From Haliclona indistincta (lineage: Eukaryota; Porifera; Demospongiae; Haplosclerida; Chalinidae), in assembly GCA_964017065.1 (NCBI GenBank), contig OZ024790.1, positions 12,101,498-12,165,497 of the forward strand: 64,000 nt of DNA, written 5' to 3'. Both the position numbers and the translations under genes were made by a program. Below the pieces are notes generated by a model that was not told the DNA's origin, searched no databases, and saw nothing but the letters and a program-made list of their open reading frames with translations. This document shows, piece by piece, positions 1-15,424 of the stretch. How positions within the stretch are numbered: the stretch's first letter is position 1; each line of letters starts with the position of its first letter.

Positions 1-1
1 C

Positions 2-2146
2 ACATCAGGTTCTGGTAAGACCACTCTAATGAGGCATGCCTGCCTGCAGTGGGCCAAGGGCAGGCTACTTGATGATGTGGATCTCCTCATCCATCTAACC
101 CTGGCTGATCCCACCTTGTGGTCTGCCAAATGTTTGGAAGACATTATCCCTCATCCTACATCTATTGAGATGCGCAGACCAGTAGCTGAGTACATAACAG
201 AGCGAAGAGGCAAAGGATGCTGCTTTATACTGGATGGATGGGAGGATTTGCCTGAAGAGTTGCATACATCTTCTTTTATTCATGATCTTCTCAAAGGCAG
301 TCAGCCGGGATTAGCACTACCACAATGTTCGTTTATCGTCACCACTCGTCCGATTGATTCTCCCTCCCTACAGCCACTAGTCACCACCATTGTCGAGATC
401 ACTGGCTTCTCATCTGAGAGTGTTGATACCTATGCTAGTCAGTATCTGACACAGCAAGGCAAGGACCCTGCTGTCTTCATAACAGCTCTCAATGATAACC
501 ACCATGCTCGTGGCTTGTGCAGTTTGCCCATCAATGCAGCCATCTTACTGCACTTGTTTCTTACTATTCAAACAGGTCTTCCCACTACTCAGACAGAGCT
601 GTTCAACTGCTTTATTCTTAACCTTCTTCTTCGTCATCTTGTCGCCAAAGCGAAATACAAGCATGCTAAGCCGCCTTTGCTTCGCTGCTTTTCAGATCTT
701 CCATCAAATGAGTATAAAGCATTCAATAACCTTTGTCTAATATCTTACCATTCCACATTCAGTGGTAAAGTAGCCTCTCAGAGTAACCAGCTAATCTCAT
801 CTGATGACCTTCATAAAGCCGGTCTACAGGACGTGCAGGAGACCCTGGGTCTAATGAAGGTACACCAGCAGCTGACCTGGTGTGGCTATGACCCTCACTA
901 TGGGTTCCTTCACTCATCAGTTCAAGACTTCTTATGTGCTGTGAGGATGAGCCAGCTGAGTCCAGAGCAACAGGTGAAGGACTTTATATGTATAATGACC
1001 AGTAATCCAACATCATTAGTACTTCGCTTCTATGCTGGCAAAGCGAAGCTTGAGAGTGAAAGGGTCTGTAACTATTTGAGTCAAATAGGAATGAATCCAC
1101 CTGGGTATTTTGCTGTTAAAAACTTGCGTACTTCTTCTTCTGACCCACGTAGACTATTTTTGACATATCTTCATTGTCTTTATGAAGCAAAGCATAACAA
1201 GATATTTTGTCAGTTTGTCAGTAAAGACTTCGTTAGTTTTGAATTCTATAGACTTTCTGTTCATGATCTCAACGTGATATGGTATTTCATGTTGGAAATG
1301 ATTGAAAAATGTCATCCTGAAGTTTTGAAAGTCAATTTCTTTAAGTGTGAAATTAATGATCGCGGCATTGAGTCAGCTGTAACAACTTTTATCAACCAGG
1401 CAAACACTCTTATGTGCTCAAAAGGTTGTTTTAAACTTTGCTTATGTGATGCTGGTATTACATATAATGGCGTTAGAAGTTTGACTAAATTGATGAGAAC
1501 AAAAAATGTTAGTTTAATTGAATTTCAGCTGCAATCGAAAATTGACTTTATAACCTTGAATCTGTTAATTGGTGCTGTACCTACCTCAACTATAACAACT
1601 CTTCGTCTAAGTTCTAATGGCTCGCCCTTGACTAGCAGACATACTTACCATTTAGTTCTTCTCGTTTACCAAGCAAGACATTTGCAAAAGTTGGATCTTT
1701 CTGACAATTCGATGCTAACAGAAAGTGTTCCACTTCTATTGATGGCTGCTAGAAATGTGGAAGAATTAGTATTTAAAACTATGTTAAGAGATCAGCAACT
1801 TCAGGAGATAGGTCCAATACTGCAGTCAAATACTAGTTTACAAATTTTGAATATAGAGAATAGTCATCCCTATAAGCACTGTTTTTACAGTTTTGAATCA
1901 CTTTGTGAGTTCATTAAAGTTATCACAGCACCTGAATCAAGATCACAACTAAGGATTCTTAATACTGAATATTTAGAAGATATCTATGCAAACAAAGAGT
2001 TAATGACAACCGTAAATAAGTTTGGGAAACGTCGTGGATATCCTTTAATTTTTACTATTCTGGATCCGCAAAGGGAAAGAATGATAGTGAGGGGCTTGAT
2101 AAATCTTCAATCTCTACCTGAATCTTTGGTCACAGGAAGAACGTAA
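2..2146 (+). CDS. NLR 1: NACHT-LRR receptor, 5' end outside window
   Basis: The frame is already open at base 2, inside the NACHT P-loop (TSGSGKTT), so the death domain and start lie off the window; the first in-window ATG at 29 is internal. It ends in TAA at 2144-2146. The Walker B-like LDGWEDLP follows at about 235-255, then the NACHT helical region and the GFLHSSVQDFLCAV segment typical of NLR winged-helix regions. The last 250 or so codons are leucine-rich, ending LPESLVTGRT. The visible 714 codons carry no stop or frameshift. By family, NACHT ATPases oligomerise after ligand sensing by the LRR. It is the first of six related copies and is followed by a convergent receptor pseudogene. Confidence 0.85.
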   Translation, partial: TSGSGKTTLMRHACLQWAKGRLLDDVDLLIHLTLADPTLWSAKCLEDIIPHPTSIEMRRPVAEYITERRGKGCCFILDGWEDLPEELHTSSFIHDLLKGSQPGLALPQCSFIVTTRPIDSPSLQPLVTTIVEITGFSSESVDTYASQYLTQQGKDPAVFITALNDNHHARGLCSLPINAAILLHLFLTIQTGLPTTQTELFNCFILNLLLRHLVAKAKYKHAKPPLLRCFSDLPSNEYKAFNNLCLISYHSTFSGKVASQSNQLISSDDLHKAGLQDVQETLGLMKVHQQLTWCGYDPHYGFLHSSVQDFLCAVRMSQLSPEQQVKDFICIMTSNPTSLVLRFYAGKAKLESERVCNYLSQIGMNPPGYFAVKNLRTSSSDPRRLFLTYLHCLYEAKHNKIFCQFVSKDFVSFEFYRLSVHDLNVIWYFMLEMIEKCHPEVLKVNFFKCEINDRGIESAVTTFINQANTLMCSKGCFKLCLCDAGITYNGVRSLTKLMRTKNVSLIEFQLQSKIDFITLNLLIGAVPTSTITTLRLSSNGSPLTSRHTYHLVLLVYQARHLQKLDLSDNSMLTESVPLLLMAARNVEELVFKTMLRDQQLQEIGPILQSNTSLQILNIENSHPYKHCFYSFESLCEFIKVITAPESRSQLRILNTEYLEDIYANKELMTTVNKFGKRRGYPLIFTILDPQRERMIVRGLINLQSLPESLVTGRT

Positions 2147-2327
2147 CTTCTGATTGCCAACAACTCATTCATAATAATTTTTAATTGGTAGTATAATAAT
2201 TATAACATGTCATAATTATAACATGTCACAAGTTATAGAAATAAGCATTGTCATTGTTGGTTTGAAAAATTGATGCTGACACATAAAATTGAAAAAATCA
2301 TGAACATGTTTTCATTGCAACAAAAAT
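2147..2327. other. Conserved NLR 3' flank between convergent genes
   Basis: AT-rich stretch between the NLR 1 stop and the receptor stop on the other strand. The same sequence, beginning with the block ACTTCTGATTGCCAACA and containing ATAACATGTCACAAGTTAT, follows NLR copies 2, 4 and 5 (11,584; 18,092; 23,059). It is probably the shared 3' UTR and transcription end of both convergent genes. No clear coding capacity. Confidence 0.6.
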
Positions 2328-3353
2328 TCAATCGTCAACAATGTTCAATTCACTGCGTAGAAGTGGATCTCTTTCATTATGTCCAGCTTCATCAGGTTGA
2401 GGTTCTTTATGGAAATGTTCAATGATAACAAATAAAGAGTATACTACAGCACATGACAAGCTATTGAGAGGAGCAATTGCTGCATGAATAATCCACAGTA
2501 TTGTATTATTGTGGATGGTAGTTGTGATCTGATACAAGCGGTGAGCAAGTCACAACAACTTGACAATGTGAAAGAGAACAGGATAGATCATCAGTGGAGC
2601 ATTTTCTCTCAGCATGGTTTTGTAGACCTGGTCTGGTGTCTCTTGGAAGTACAGTCACTTGCATAAAATTACCAACATTGCAGCGACAATGACCATAGCT
2701 ACAATTCATAGGAAAGACACAGGGCCATACCCCAGGGCATACTGCTCGATTTTACCAGCTAGAAGACTGTCACAGTTATCATCTTTTTGTCTTATCCAGC
2801 ACCAAGCTCCTGCTAGTCCGTAAGCATAATGAAGAAACGGTATCTACACAAACAAGAGGGAAATTACAATCGGTACAAAGACATAGCAGATCTCTAAGCA
2901 CAGTGCTTGTCTTCTTGCTTTAGTAGAGGTACGATCGGCTGGTTCAGAGAGGGTTATAATGAGCTCACGATAAGTGACACCTAATAGTATGATTGGTCGA
3001 ATCTCAATGAGGATAATGAGACATGAGAGATGAAACACTAACACAGACATGTACAGAAGTGTCGTCCACGTTGAAAACTCCAGTAAAGCCGCGATTGCCT
3101 TGCACCCAATGACGTATGCCGTGTTCGTAGGGTAATAGTTGTACATGGTTAGTTGTTAGCAGCGAATAACGCTGTTGAAGGCAACTGCGAAGAGAAGATA
3201 CGGATATCCGGTGAGTAAACCGTCTTCGACTCGACAGATGCAAGCAAGGGACAGAGCCACAATGCAGGCAGTTAGCGAGATGCCTGCAACAGATCCATAT
3301 GTCAGCAGTATCACGTGGCGGAGAGGACCATCACTGAGTGTTGTTGCAGCCAT
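2328..3353 (-). pseudogene. cAMP-receptor-like seven-helix GPCR, copy 1 (five in-frame stops)
   Basis: Read from 3353 downwards, one frame of 341 codons encodes a hydrophobic protein with about seven membrane segments. The loop motif YGLAGAWCWI resembles the YG-G-WCWI signature of class E (Dictyostelium cAMP-receptor-like) GPCRs. The tail is cytoplasmic and acidic (ERDPLLRSEL). The frame never shifts but carries five premature stops: TAA 3158-3156, TAG 2846-2844 (TGG in copies 2 and 4), TGA 2708-2706 (TGC in copies 2 and 4), TGA 2657-2655 (CGT or CGG-type Arg in others) and TGA 2552-2550 (Gly in copy 3). It is therefore a recently disabled gene unless the copy is mis-assembled. It converges on NLR 1 and is head-to-head with CMTR1. 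Confidence 0.72.
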
Positions 3354-3554
3354 TCCCTGAGGTGGAATGTTTCATGATGACAGTTAGCGAATGACGAAAG
3401 CTCACATTTCGTCTGTATTTAACCGCAGGAATGGTAGCTTCAGCTGATAACGGGTACTATTTACCCCCACTGCACTAGATCGTAGTAGACTCGCTCAGTC
3501 TCCATGTAGGCGTAGCTCAATAGTAGCCCCGCCCACTGTGTCGCCACGAGGGGA
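3354..3554. promoter_or_regulatory. Bidirectional promoter between GPCR copy 1 and CMTR1
   Basis: About 200 bp separate the receptor start (3353, - strand) from the CMTR1 start (3555, + strand). It contains a GC-box-like CCCCGCCC at about 3526. A diverged copy of this interval, with the same blocks (CTCACATTTCGTC, ATGGTAGCTTCAGCTGATAA, GACTCGCTCAGTCTC), occurs at 62,700-62,905, so the promoter was duplicated with the module. That it works in both directions is inferred from the layout. Confidence 0.5.
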
Positions 3555-7886
<4,332 letters not shown>

Positions 7887-8340
7887 GCTTTTCGCATTTC
7901 TTTAGCAGTGAAGGAGGCAAGCCTGTGCAACTATTTGGTCCACGTGGGATTGCTATTGATCAAGATGGAATGGTGTATGTCAGTGACTTTGGCAACCACC
8001 GAATTCAGAAATTTGCAACAAAGGGTTTCTTTTTGGCTTCATTTTATCATAAGAAGTTGTGTCATTCATTTAGTCCGTATGGCTTGTGCTTTGACAGCAA
8101 CAATCTACTCTATGCTACTGATATGCAGAACAGTGTAGTGTGTGTCTTCAATACTAGTGGGAAGTTTCTAGGATACATTGGTAATAGTGATGGTAGTAGT
8201 TTTTTTCGTCCTCGATTCATAGTTTCTGATAAAGACAGACTGTACATTAGTGATGACAATTGAGTGGTGACTAACAAGTGCTTCCAGCAGTAATAACATT
8301 GAATTGTTATCAAAAGTGTAAAAATTCAAATTAAGTAACT

Positions 8341-8454
8341 TATTGTGTTACATCATGCTCGTGAATCTCATTATCTGGCTATAAATGTCGTTACAATGTA
8401 ATAAGCGTCTTGACCTGCATCCCGTGACAGACCCGTGCACGATTCAGTACAGAA
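8341..8454 (+). promoter_or_regulatory. Conserved proximal promoter of NLR 2
   Basis: The 110 bp before the ATG share ordered blocks with the 130 bp before NLR 4: CATCATGC(T/A)CGTGAATCTCAT, CGTTACAATGTA, TGCATCCCGTGA and GATTCAGTACAGAA just before the start. The spacing differs. Conservation next to two starts, inside otherwise diverged intergenic DNA, marks a likely promoter and 5' UTR. It is absent from the fused copy at 57.8 kb. Confidence 0.5.
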
Positions 8455-11400
8455 ATGGCCGAGCCTATGTTCAACCAAACGGCGCTAGACGTAAGATGCT
8501 CTTATCCTCATATTGCAAAGTTGTCTGAGCATATTGAAGACTGGGAGGAACTGGCACCATATTTTGACCTTACCGAGGCAGCGCAGCAGGAGATACGAGC
8601 CAGCCACGCCCTCCAATACAAGATACAGAAACGCAAGATGCTCTGGAAGTGGGTCAGGAAGCTGGGAGAGAAGGCAACCTACCGTGAGCTGATAAAAGTG
8701 TTGGAAGAAGCAGGCGAATCTGTACTAGTTTCCAGAGTTAAAGAGCTCCTACAGGACTCGCATTCCGAATCACCTCACATCATAGTGAAATCGTTCCGAG
8801 AGTACCTCAAAGATTGCTACAGTACCTCAGCTTCTGATGGAGTGGCAGATAGAGAAGATTGGCCGCGACTAAAACATCCAGTGATTTTTGTGAACCCGGA
8901 GTTAGTCTCGAAGGACAAGAAGACAAGTCTAACCACACTCGACATTTTCAAAGACAAGAAAGTGATGCTCGAAGGCACATCAGGTTCTGGTAAGACCACT
9001 CTAATGAGGCATGCCTGCCAGCAGTGGGCTGAGGGAAAGCTACTTGATTATGTGGATCTCCTCATCCATCTAACCCTGGCAGATCCCACCTTGTGGTCGG
9101 CCAAATGTTTGGAAGACATTATCCCTCATCCTACATCTATTGAGATGCGCAGAGCAGTAGCTGAGTACATAACAGAGCGAAGAGGCAAAGGATGCTGCTT
9201 TATACTGGATGGATGGGAGGATTTGCCTGAAGAGTTGCATACATCTTCTTTTATTCATGATCTTCTCAAAGGCAGTCAGCCGGGATTGGCACTACCACGA
9301 TGTTCGTATGTTGTCACCACTCGTCCCATAGCTTCTCCCTCCCTACAGCCACTAGTCACCACCATTGTTGAAATCACTGGCTTCTCATCTGAGAGTGTTG
9401 ATACCTATGCTAGTCAGTATCTGACACAGCAAAGCAAGGACCATGCTGTCTTCATAACAGCTCTCAATGATAACCATCATGCTCGTGGCTTGTGCAGTTT
9501 GCCGATCAATGCAGCCATCTTACTACATCTGTTTCTTACTATTCAAACAGGTCTTCCCACTACTCAGACAGAGCTGTTCAACTGCTTTGTTCTTAACCTT
9601 CTTCTTCGTCATCTTGTCACCAAAGCGAAATACAAGCATGCTAAGCCTTTGCTTCGCTGCTTTTCAGATCTTCCATCAAATGAAAATAAAGCGTTCAAAA
9701 ATCTTTGTCTAATATCTTACCATTCCACATTCAGTGGTAAAGTAGCCTCTCAGAGTAACCAGCTAATCTCATCTGATGACCTTCATAAAGCCGGTCTACA
9801 GGACATGCAGGAGACCCTGGGTCTAATGAAGGTACACCAGCAGCTGACCTGGTGTGGCTATGACCCTCACTATGGGTTCCTTCACTCATCAGTTCAAGAC
9901 TTCTTATGTGCTGTGAGGATGAGCCAGCTGAGTCCAGAGCAACAGGTGAGAGACTTCATACGTATAATGACCAGTAATCCAACATCACTAGTACTTCACT
10001 TCTATGCTGGCATAACAAAGCTTGAGAGTGAAAGGGTCTGCAAATATTTGAGTCAAATAGGAATGAATCCACCTGGTGCTTTTGTTTTTAATAACTTGCG
10101 CTCTGCTTCTTCTGACCCACGTAGACTATTTTTGTCATATCTTCATTGTCTTTATGAAGCAAAGCATAACAAGATATTATGTCATTTTGACAGTAAATAC
10201 TTTGTAACTTTTGGATTCTATAGACTTTCTATTCATGATCTCAACGTGATATGGTATTTCATGTTGGACATGATTGAAAAATATCATCCTGAAGTTTTGA
10301 CTGTCCACTTCTTTGCGTGTGAAATTAATGATCACGGCATTGAGTCAGCTGTAACAACTTTTATCAACCAGGCAAACACTCTTAATTGCTCAAAAGGTTG
10401 TTTTGAACTTCAGTTTAAGGATGCTGGTATTACATATAATGGCGTTAGAAGTTTGACTAAATTAATGAGAACAAAAAATGTAAGTTTAATTGGACTTGAT
10501 CTAATTATGACAATTGACTTTATAACCTTGAATCTGTTAATTGGTGCTGTACCTACCTCAAATATAAAATCTCTCAGTCTATTGTCAGTTGGCTCGCCCT
10601 TGACAAGCAGACATATTTACCATTTAGTTCTTCTCATTAACCCTCGGCGCATGCGCGAGGGTTACGGTACTTGCCTGGTCGCATTCTGTCCATCGAGCTA
10701 CAGAGAACAGCGATCACTTCTACGCGTCGACAAAGGCAAGACAGACTAAGCACGACCAGAGCTTGCAATTTGACTCGTGGATTTTTCGAAAATGCTTTCG
10801 TTCGCGAGTTACGACTGGCTCACCTTGACGGCCGTCTCGGACCTCTCTGAGGACAAAAACGCTCATGGTTGGCTGTCTAGGTACTCTTACAGTCGATTTG
10901 AACTGTAGCACAGCTCTGGGATGCATAGATGCTTCAAGAAAGGGTTGTCAGCTTACTGCACACGTGTACGTATTCGGTTGTAGTCACGCCCACCTAACGC
11001 ACCTTGACAGACCAATATACTAATTTATGAAGTTTGCAGCTATGCAGACTGACTCTACAATGTGAATGGCATGCCCGCCGAGGGTTTGTGAAATCTGTTC
11101 ATTTACCAAGCAAGACATTTGAAAAAGTTGGATCTTAGTGAAAATTCAATGCAAGCAGAGTGTTTTCCACTTCTATTGATGGCTGCTAGAAATGTGGAAC
11201 AATTAGTATTTCAAACTATGTTAAGAGATCAGCACCTTCAGGAGATAGGTCCAATACTGCAGTCAAATAATAGTTTAAAATATTTGAATATAGAGAATTG
11301 TCCTCCCCATGAGTACTGTTTTTACAGTTTTGAATCACTTTGTGAGTTCATTAAAGTTATCACAGCACCTGAATCAAGATCACAACTAAGGTTTCTTTTT

Positions 11401-11583
11401 ACTGATTATGCAGAAGATATCTATGCAAAAAAAGAGTTAATGACAACCGTAAATAAATTTGGGGAACATCGTGGATATCCTTTAAGTTTTTCTACTGGGA
11501 ATCCGCAAATAGAAAGAAAGTTAATGATGGGCTTGAAAAATCTTGAATCTCTACCTGAATCTTTGATCACAGGAAGAACGTAA
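8455..11583 (+). pseudogene. NLR 2: death-NACHT-LRR gene split by a transposon
   Basis: The start MAEPMFNQTALDV is followed by a death domain (about residues 15-105), a linker, NACHT (P-loop GTSGSGKTT with Lys180, LDGWED near 252) and LRRs. The frame runs to 10,638. There a 460-bp TIR element interrupts the LRR-coding region and brings a stop at 10,747-10,749, giving 764 codons, the last 36 or so from the element. After the element the receptor frame resumes at 11,101 and ends LPESLITGRT, stop 11,581-11,583. Without the insertion it would be about the size of NLR 4. The insertion carries no obvious splice donor at its edge, so removal as an intron is unlikely. Function of the truncated product is unknown. 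Confidence 0.82.
10639..11098. mobile_element. TIR element (AACCCTCGG family) inside NLR 2
   Basis: Inserted in the LRR codons with target duplication TCATT (10,634-10,638 and 11,099-11,103). The left end is AACCCTCGGCGCATGCGCG. The matching CGCCGAGGGTT lies at about 11,076-11,086, about 12 bp inside the right edge. The uninterrupted site is visible in NLR 1, 4 and 6 as CTCATTTACCA or CTCATTCACCA. The same family occurs in inverse orientation at 45,282-45,814, and a short relative lies at 31,601-31,702. No coding capacity seen. Confidence 0.75.
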
Positions 11584-11922
11584 CTTCTGATTGCCACCAA
11601 CTCATTCATAATAATTTTTAATTGGTAGTATAACATGTCACAAGTTATAGAAATAATTATTGTCGTTGTTTAAAAAAATTACTTATTATTTCTTTATCAT
11701 GGGGAATAACGCTATAGACTTGTCTATAGCGTGTATGTCTAGAGACTTGATATATAGAGTTGGTTTGAAAAAATATTAATACCAGTATCATGATCAATGC
11801 ATGTAACCAGTAGTAGTTAAAGCTACTACTATGGAAACCCACATACCATTTTCAGTTCCTTGCTATAAAAATTAATGCTGTCACATAAAAATTGAAAAAA
11901 TCATGAACATGATTTCAAAAAT
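11584..11922. other. NLR 2 3' flank
   Basis: Repeats the conserved NLR 3' flank, then extra AT-rich sequence including a short hairpin around 11,711-11,735 (ACGCTATAGACTTGT and its reverse complement) and the block GTAGTAGTTAAAGCTACTAC also found near 18,225 and 23,210. No gene seen. Confidence 0.5.
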
Positions 11923-12664
11923 TCAATCGTCAACAATGTTCAATTCACTGGGTAGAAGTGGATCTCTTTCATTATGTCGAGCTTCATCAGGTTGAGGTTC
12001 TTTATACAAATGTTCGATGATAACAAATAAAGAGTATACTATAGCACATGACAAGATATTGAGAGGAGCAATTGCTGCATGAATAATCCACAGTATTGTA
12101 TTATTGTGGATGGTAGTTGTGATCTGATACAAGCGGTGAGCAAGTACCAACAACTTGACAATGTGAAAGAGAACAGGATAGATCATCAGTGGAGCATTTT
12201 CTCTCAGCATGGAGTGTAGACCTGGTCTGGTGTCTCTTGGAAGTACAGACGCTTGCATAAAATTACCAACATTGCAGCGACGATGACCATAGCTACAATG
12301 CATAGGAGAGACACAGGGCCGTACCCCAGGACGTACTGCTCGATTTTACCAGCTAGAAGACTGTCACAGTTATCATCTTTCTGTCTTATCCAGCACCAAG
12401 CTCCTGCTAGTCCGTAAGTATCATGAAGAAACGGTATCCACACAAACAAGAGGGAAATTACAATCGGTACAAAGACATAGCAGATCTCTAAGCACAGTAC
12501 TTGTCTTCTTGCTTTAGTAGAGGTACGATCGGCTGGTTCAGAGAGGGTTATAATGAGCTCACGATAAGTGACACCTAATAGTATGATTGGTCGAATCTCA
12601 ATGAGGATAATGAGACATGAGAGATGAGGCACTAACACAGACATGTACAGAAGTGTCGTCCACG
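11923..12664 (-). pseudogene. GPCR copy 2, truncated and frameshifted
   Basis: Antisense to NLR 2. It retains membrane segments 3-7: MSVLVPHLSCLIILIEI from 12,644, the motif YGLAGAWCWI and the tail ERDPLLPSEL. Compared with copy 3 (TGGTTTTGTAGACC), copy 2 reads TGGAGTGTAGACC near 12,211, a 1-nt loss that shifts the frame after DQVY. The first two helices and start are gone: homology to copy 1 ends at about 12,664 and runs directly into LRR codons of another NLR in the opposite sense. Pseudogene. Confidence 0.75.
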
Positions 12665-12666
12665 CA

Positions 12667-13707
12667 GAAAACTCCGCCTGGGCTTTTTGCTATTAATAAT
12701 CTGAGTACTGCTTCTTCTGACCCACGTAGATTATTCTTGACCTACCTTCACTGTCTTTATGAAGCTAAATGTACTAAAACACTTTGTCAGTTTGATAGTA
12801 AATTCGAAGTAAGCTTTCAATTCTATAGACTCTCATATCATGAACTCAATGTAATATGGAATTTTATGTTGGACATTGTAGGAAAATGTCAACCTGAAGT
12901 TGTGAAGTTTAATTTTCAATTTTGTAATATCAATGATCGCAGCATTGATTCAGTTGCAACAACTCTTACCAACCAGGCAGATACTCTCAATTGTTCAGTA
13001 CTTAACGTTGATGATGCTGGTATAACATATAATGGTGTTAGAAGTTTGACTAAATTGATGACTGGAAAAATGTAGGTTTAATCGGACTTTTCTTATCAAT
13101 TAAAATTGATTTTTTAACATTGAATATGCTGATTGTTGCTATAACTAACTCAAAAATTACAACCCTTGGTCTAACTTCAACTAACCAGTCCATGCTGACA
13201 AGCAGACATGTTTATCATTTAATTCTTCTCATTTACCAAGCAAGGCATCTCCAAAAGTTGGATCTGTCTGGAAATTTTATGCTAGCCGAGAGCGTATCAC
13301 TACTGATGATAGCTGCTAGAAATGTGAAAATGTTAGTATTTCAAAATCTGTTAGGAGACCATGAACTGCGTGAGATTGGTCCTTTGCTGCAATCAAATAC
13401 TACTTTGGAATGTTTGGATATAGATTATTTTTTCTTTTTTAAAACTTATACTTTTAAATCACTTTGTGAGTTCATTAAAGTTATCACAGCACCTGAATCA
13501 AGATCACAACTAAGGATTCTTGTTGCTAATTATGCAGAAGATGTCTCTGCTAATAAAGAGTTAATGACAATTGTGAAGAAATTTGGTGAACGCCAAGGAT
13601 ATGCTTTAATGTTTTTTACTGGTGATCAACAAACTGTTAACAATTTCACAATAGGCATGGAAAAACTCCTTTTTCTACCCGAGTCATTGATCACTGGACA
13701 GACATGA
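12667..13707 (+). pseudogene. NLR 3: LRR-only remnant fused to antisense GPCR DNA
   Basis: Begins in the middle of the post-NACHT region (PPGLFAINNLSTASSDPRR) immediately after the broken GPCR copy 2. The + frame opened at 12,617 is only antisense receptor DNA for its first 17 or so codons. The LRR frame shifts near 13,067 (ATGACTGGAAAAATG lacks one base relative to NLR 1, 4 and 6), then continues from about 13,080 to the stop at 13,705-13,707 (LPESLITGQT). It is the most diverged copy at both base and residue level. No death or NACHT domain remains. Confidence 0.8.
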
Positions 13708-14177
13708 TAACTTGAACTAATATCTTCTATGCATGGCTATAACAAATTAAATTAATTCGTCCAGATCTGCATTTTGTATTGGAATTATAAACTTGTGTCA
13801 TTAATATTTATTTTACTCCAAATCTAATTTTTTTGAAAGATACGCAATTAACATAATAAACATAGTCTTGCATTTGACCCATGCATGCAACACCATGCAT
13901 TACCAGAACTGACCCATGCAAGCAGCATCACCAGAACTTCGCCAGCACCAGAGCACATAATGCTCAGTACACGGAATATCTCATTTATTTTAAATGTCCT
14001 TGTTTTGCTCTATAGCTATACTGCTATAGACACCCACATGCATGCATATACAATGTTTCAAAGGAATGCTAACACACTAATCATGAGCTAACATAGCATG
14101 TTTTTATCACAGTTGAAAATGCGTTGATGAGGATCTCTTTCAATTTGCTTAGCTCCATTCTAAAATACAGCATGGTA
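13708..14177. other. Intergenic, nothing recognised
   Basis: AT-rich DNA with a few short direct repeats (for example CATGCAAGCAGCATCACC-type blocks near 13,895-13,935). No gene, RNA or element could be supported. Confidence 0.4.
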
Positions 14178-14945
14178 ATACTCTACTGCATGATCTATTA
14201 AGTCATTCACATTCTTCAAACTACTAGTAATTATTCTGTCTCACAGGAAGGTCACCTCATTCTTACTGATTGATCAAGGTGTGACCATCTTGATTAAAAC
14301 ATTTGGATCAGGACAGGGAGAATTTGATGAATGACATTGATACAAGATGGTCGCATCGTCGTTGTGGCTGACTCTTCCAACCATATTGACTACAAGTTTT
14401 AGTGAGCCTTTAGAGTACAGTAGAGTAACAGTAGAGTGTGCTATTGTAGCTGCTGTTGCTTCTAGAGGATTTCGGCCACTACAGTTTCAATGATATCACT
14501 GAGCTTTAGAATCATCTTGTCCATGCAGGTCCTCAATTCTGATCTGCATACGAGCTTCTCGCATTTCTTTAGCTGCGAAGGAGACAAGCCTGGGCAACTG
14601 TATGGTCCACATGGGATTGCTATTGATCAAGATGGAATGGTGACTTTGGGAACCATCAAATTCAGGAATTTGCACCGAGGGGTTTCTTTTTGGTTTCTTT
14701 CGATTATAAGAAGTTGCGTCATTCATTTAGTCCATATGCTTTGACAGCAACAATCTACTCTATGCTACTGATAATTATGCAGAACAGTGTAGTATGTGTC
14801 TTCAATACTAGTGGGAAGTTTCTAGGATACATTGGTAATAGTGATGGTAGTAGTTTTGATCGTCCTTGATTCATAGTTTCTGATAAAGACAGACTGTACA
14901 TTAGTGATGACAATGGAGTGGTAACTAACAAGTGCTTCCAGCATT
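14178..14945 (+). pseudogene. Decayed NHL propeller gene upstream of NLR 4
   Basis: Aligns in order with 56,969-57,780 of gene B, from GATCTATTAAGTC at the exon start through GAAGGTCACCTCATT, GACTCTTCCAACCAT, GGGATTGCTATTGATCAAGA and AGTGATGGTAGTAG to GCTTCCAGCA. Several indels and stops break it (for example GATTGATCAAGG for GATTGGTCAAAG near 14,268, and CCTTGATTC for CCTCGATTC near 14,868). Coiled-coil exons are not visible upstream. It confirms that an NHL gene lies before each NLR in the module. Confidence 0.75.
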
Positions 14946-15294
14946 AAATTGTTATTAAAAATAATGAATTTTCAATTTTCTGTGCTATACTGACACACAC
15001 TGGCTAGCTAACATCATTATATACCATACTATACACTATGGTACAAATGTGTGTGTTTATTCATCAAAATCATGAACTTTACAAACATTCAACTCATAAT
15101 AATGATAATACCATGCTGTATGATATACCATGCTGTGTATTTGACCTTGTTTGATCATGACTGTGTACTTTCAACGTCTTTCAGGAAACAATACTCTGAT
15201 GTTGATAACATTATACTTCGTTGTTATGAAATTACTATGACGATAATTATTATACTGAAGTGCATGCATAAACAATAACAACAACATTGTAGGT
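14946..15294. other. Intergenic between NHL remnant and NLR 4 promoter
   Basis: AT-rich. A short frame at 15,051 has no homology that I recognise. Contains the imperfect repeat ATACCATGCTGT near 15,110-15,135. Nothing else supported. Confidence 0.4.
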
Positions 15295-15424
15295 ATATGT
15301 TGTGTTTATACATCATGCACGTGAATCTCATAATGTGACTATCGTTACAATGTACATACGTCGTTACCAAGAGTAGATAACGTACCCGCATGATGCATCC
15401 CGTGATTCAGTACAGAATCTAGAA
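15295..15424 (+). promoter_or_regulatory. Conserved proximal promoter of NLR 4
   Basis: Carries the same ordered blocks as the NLR 2 upstream region (CATCATGCACGTGAATCTCAT, CGTTACAATGTAC, TGCATCCCGTGATTCAGTAC) and ends in AGAAATGGCC around the start codon. Confidence 0.5.

Noticed and set aside
2328..3353. Stops in GPCR copy 1 as RNA-edited or recoded codons
   Set aside because: UAG to UGG editing could explain one stop, but the Cys-to-TGA and TAA sites could not be restored by A-to-I editing; the other copies are also decayed.
12617..12666. N-terminal residues of the frame starting at 12,617 as an NLR start
   Set aside because: These codons are antisense GPCR sequence; the LRR part has no proper start here.
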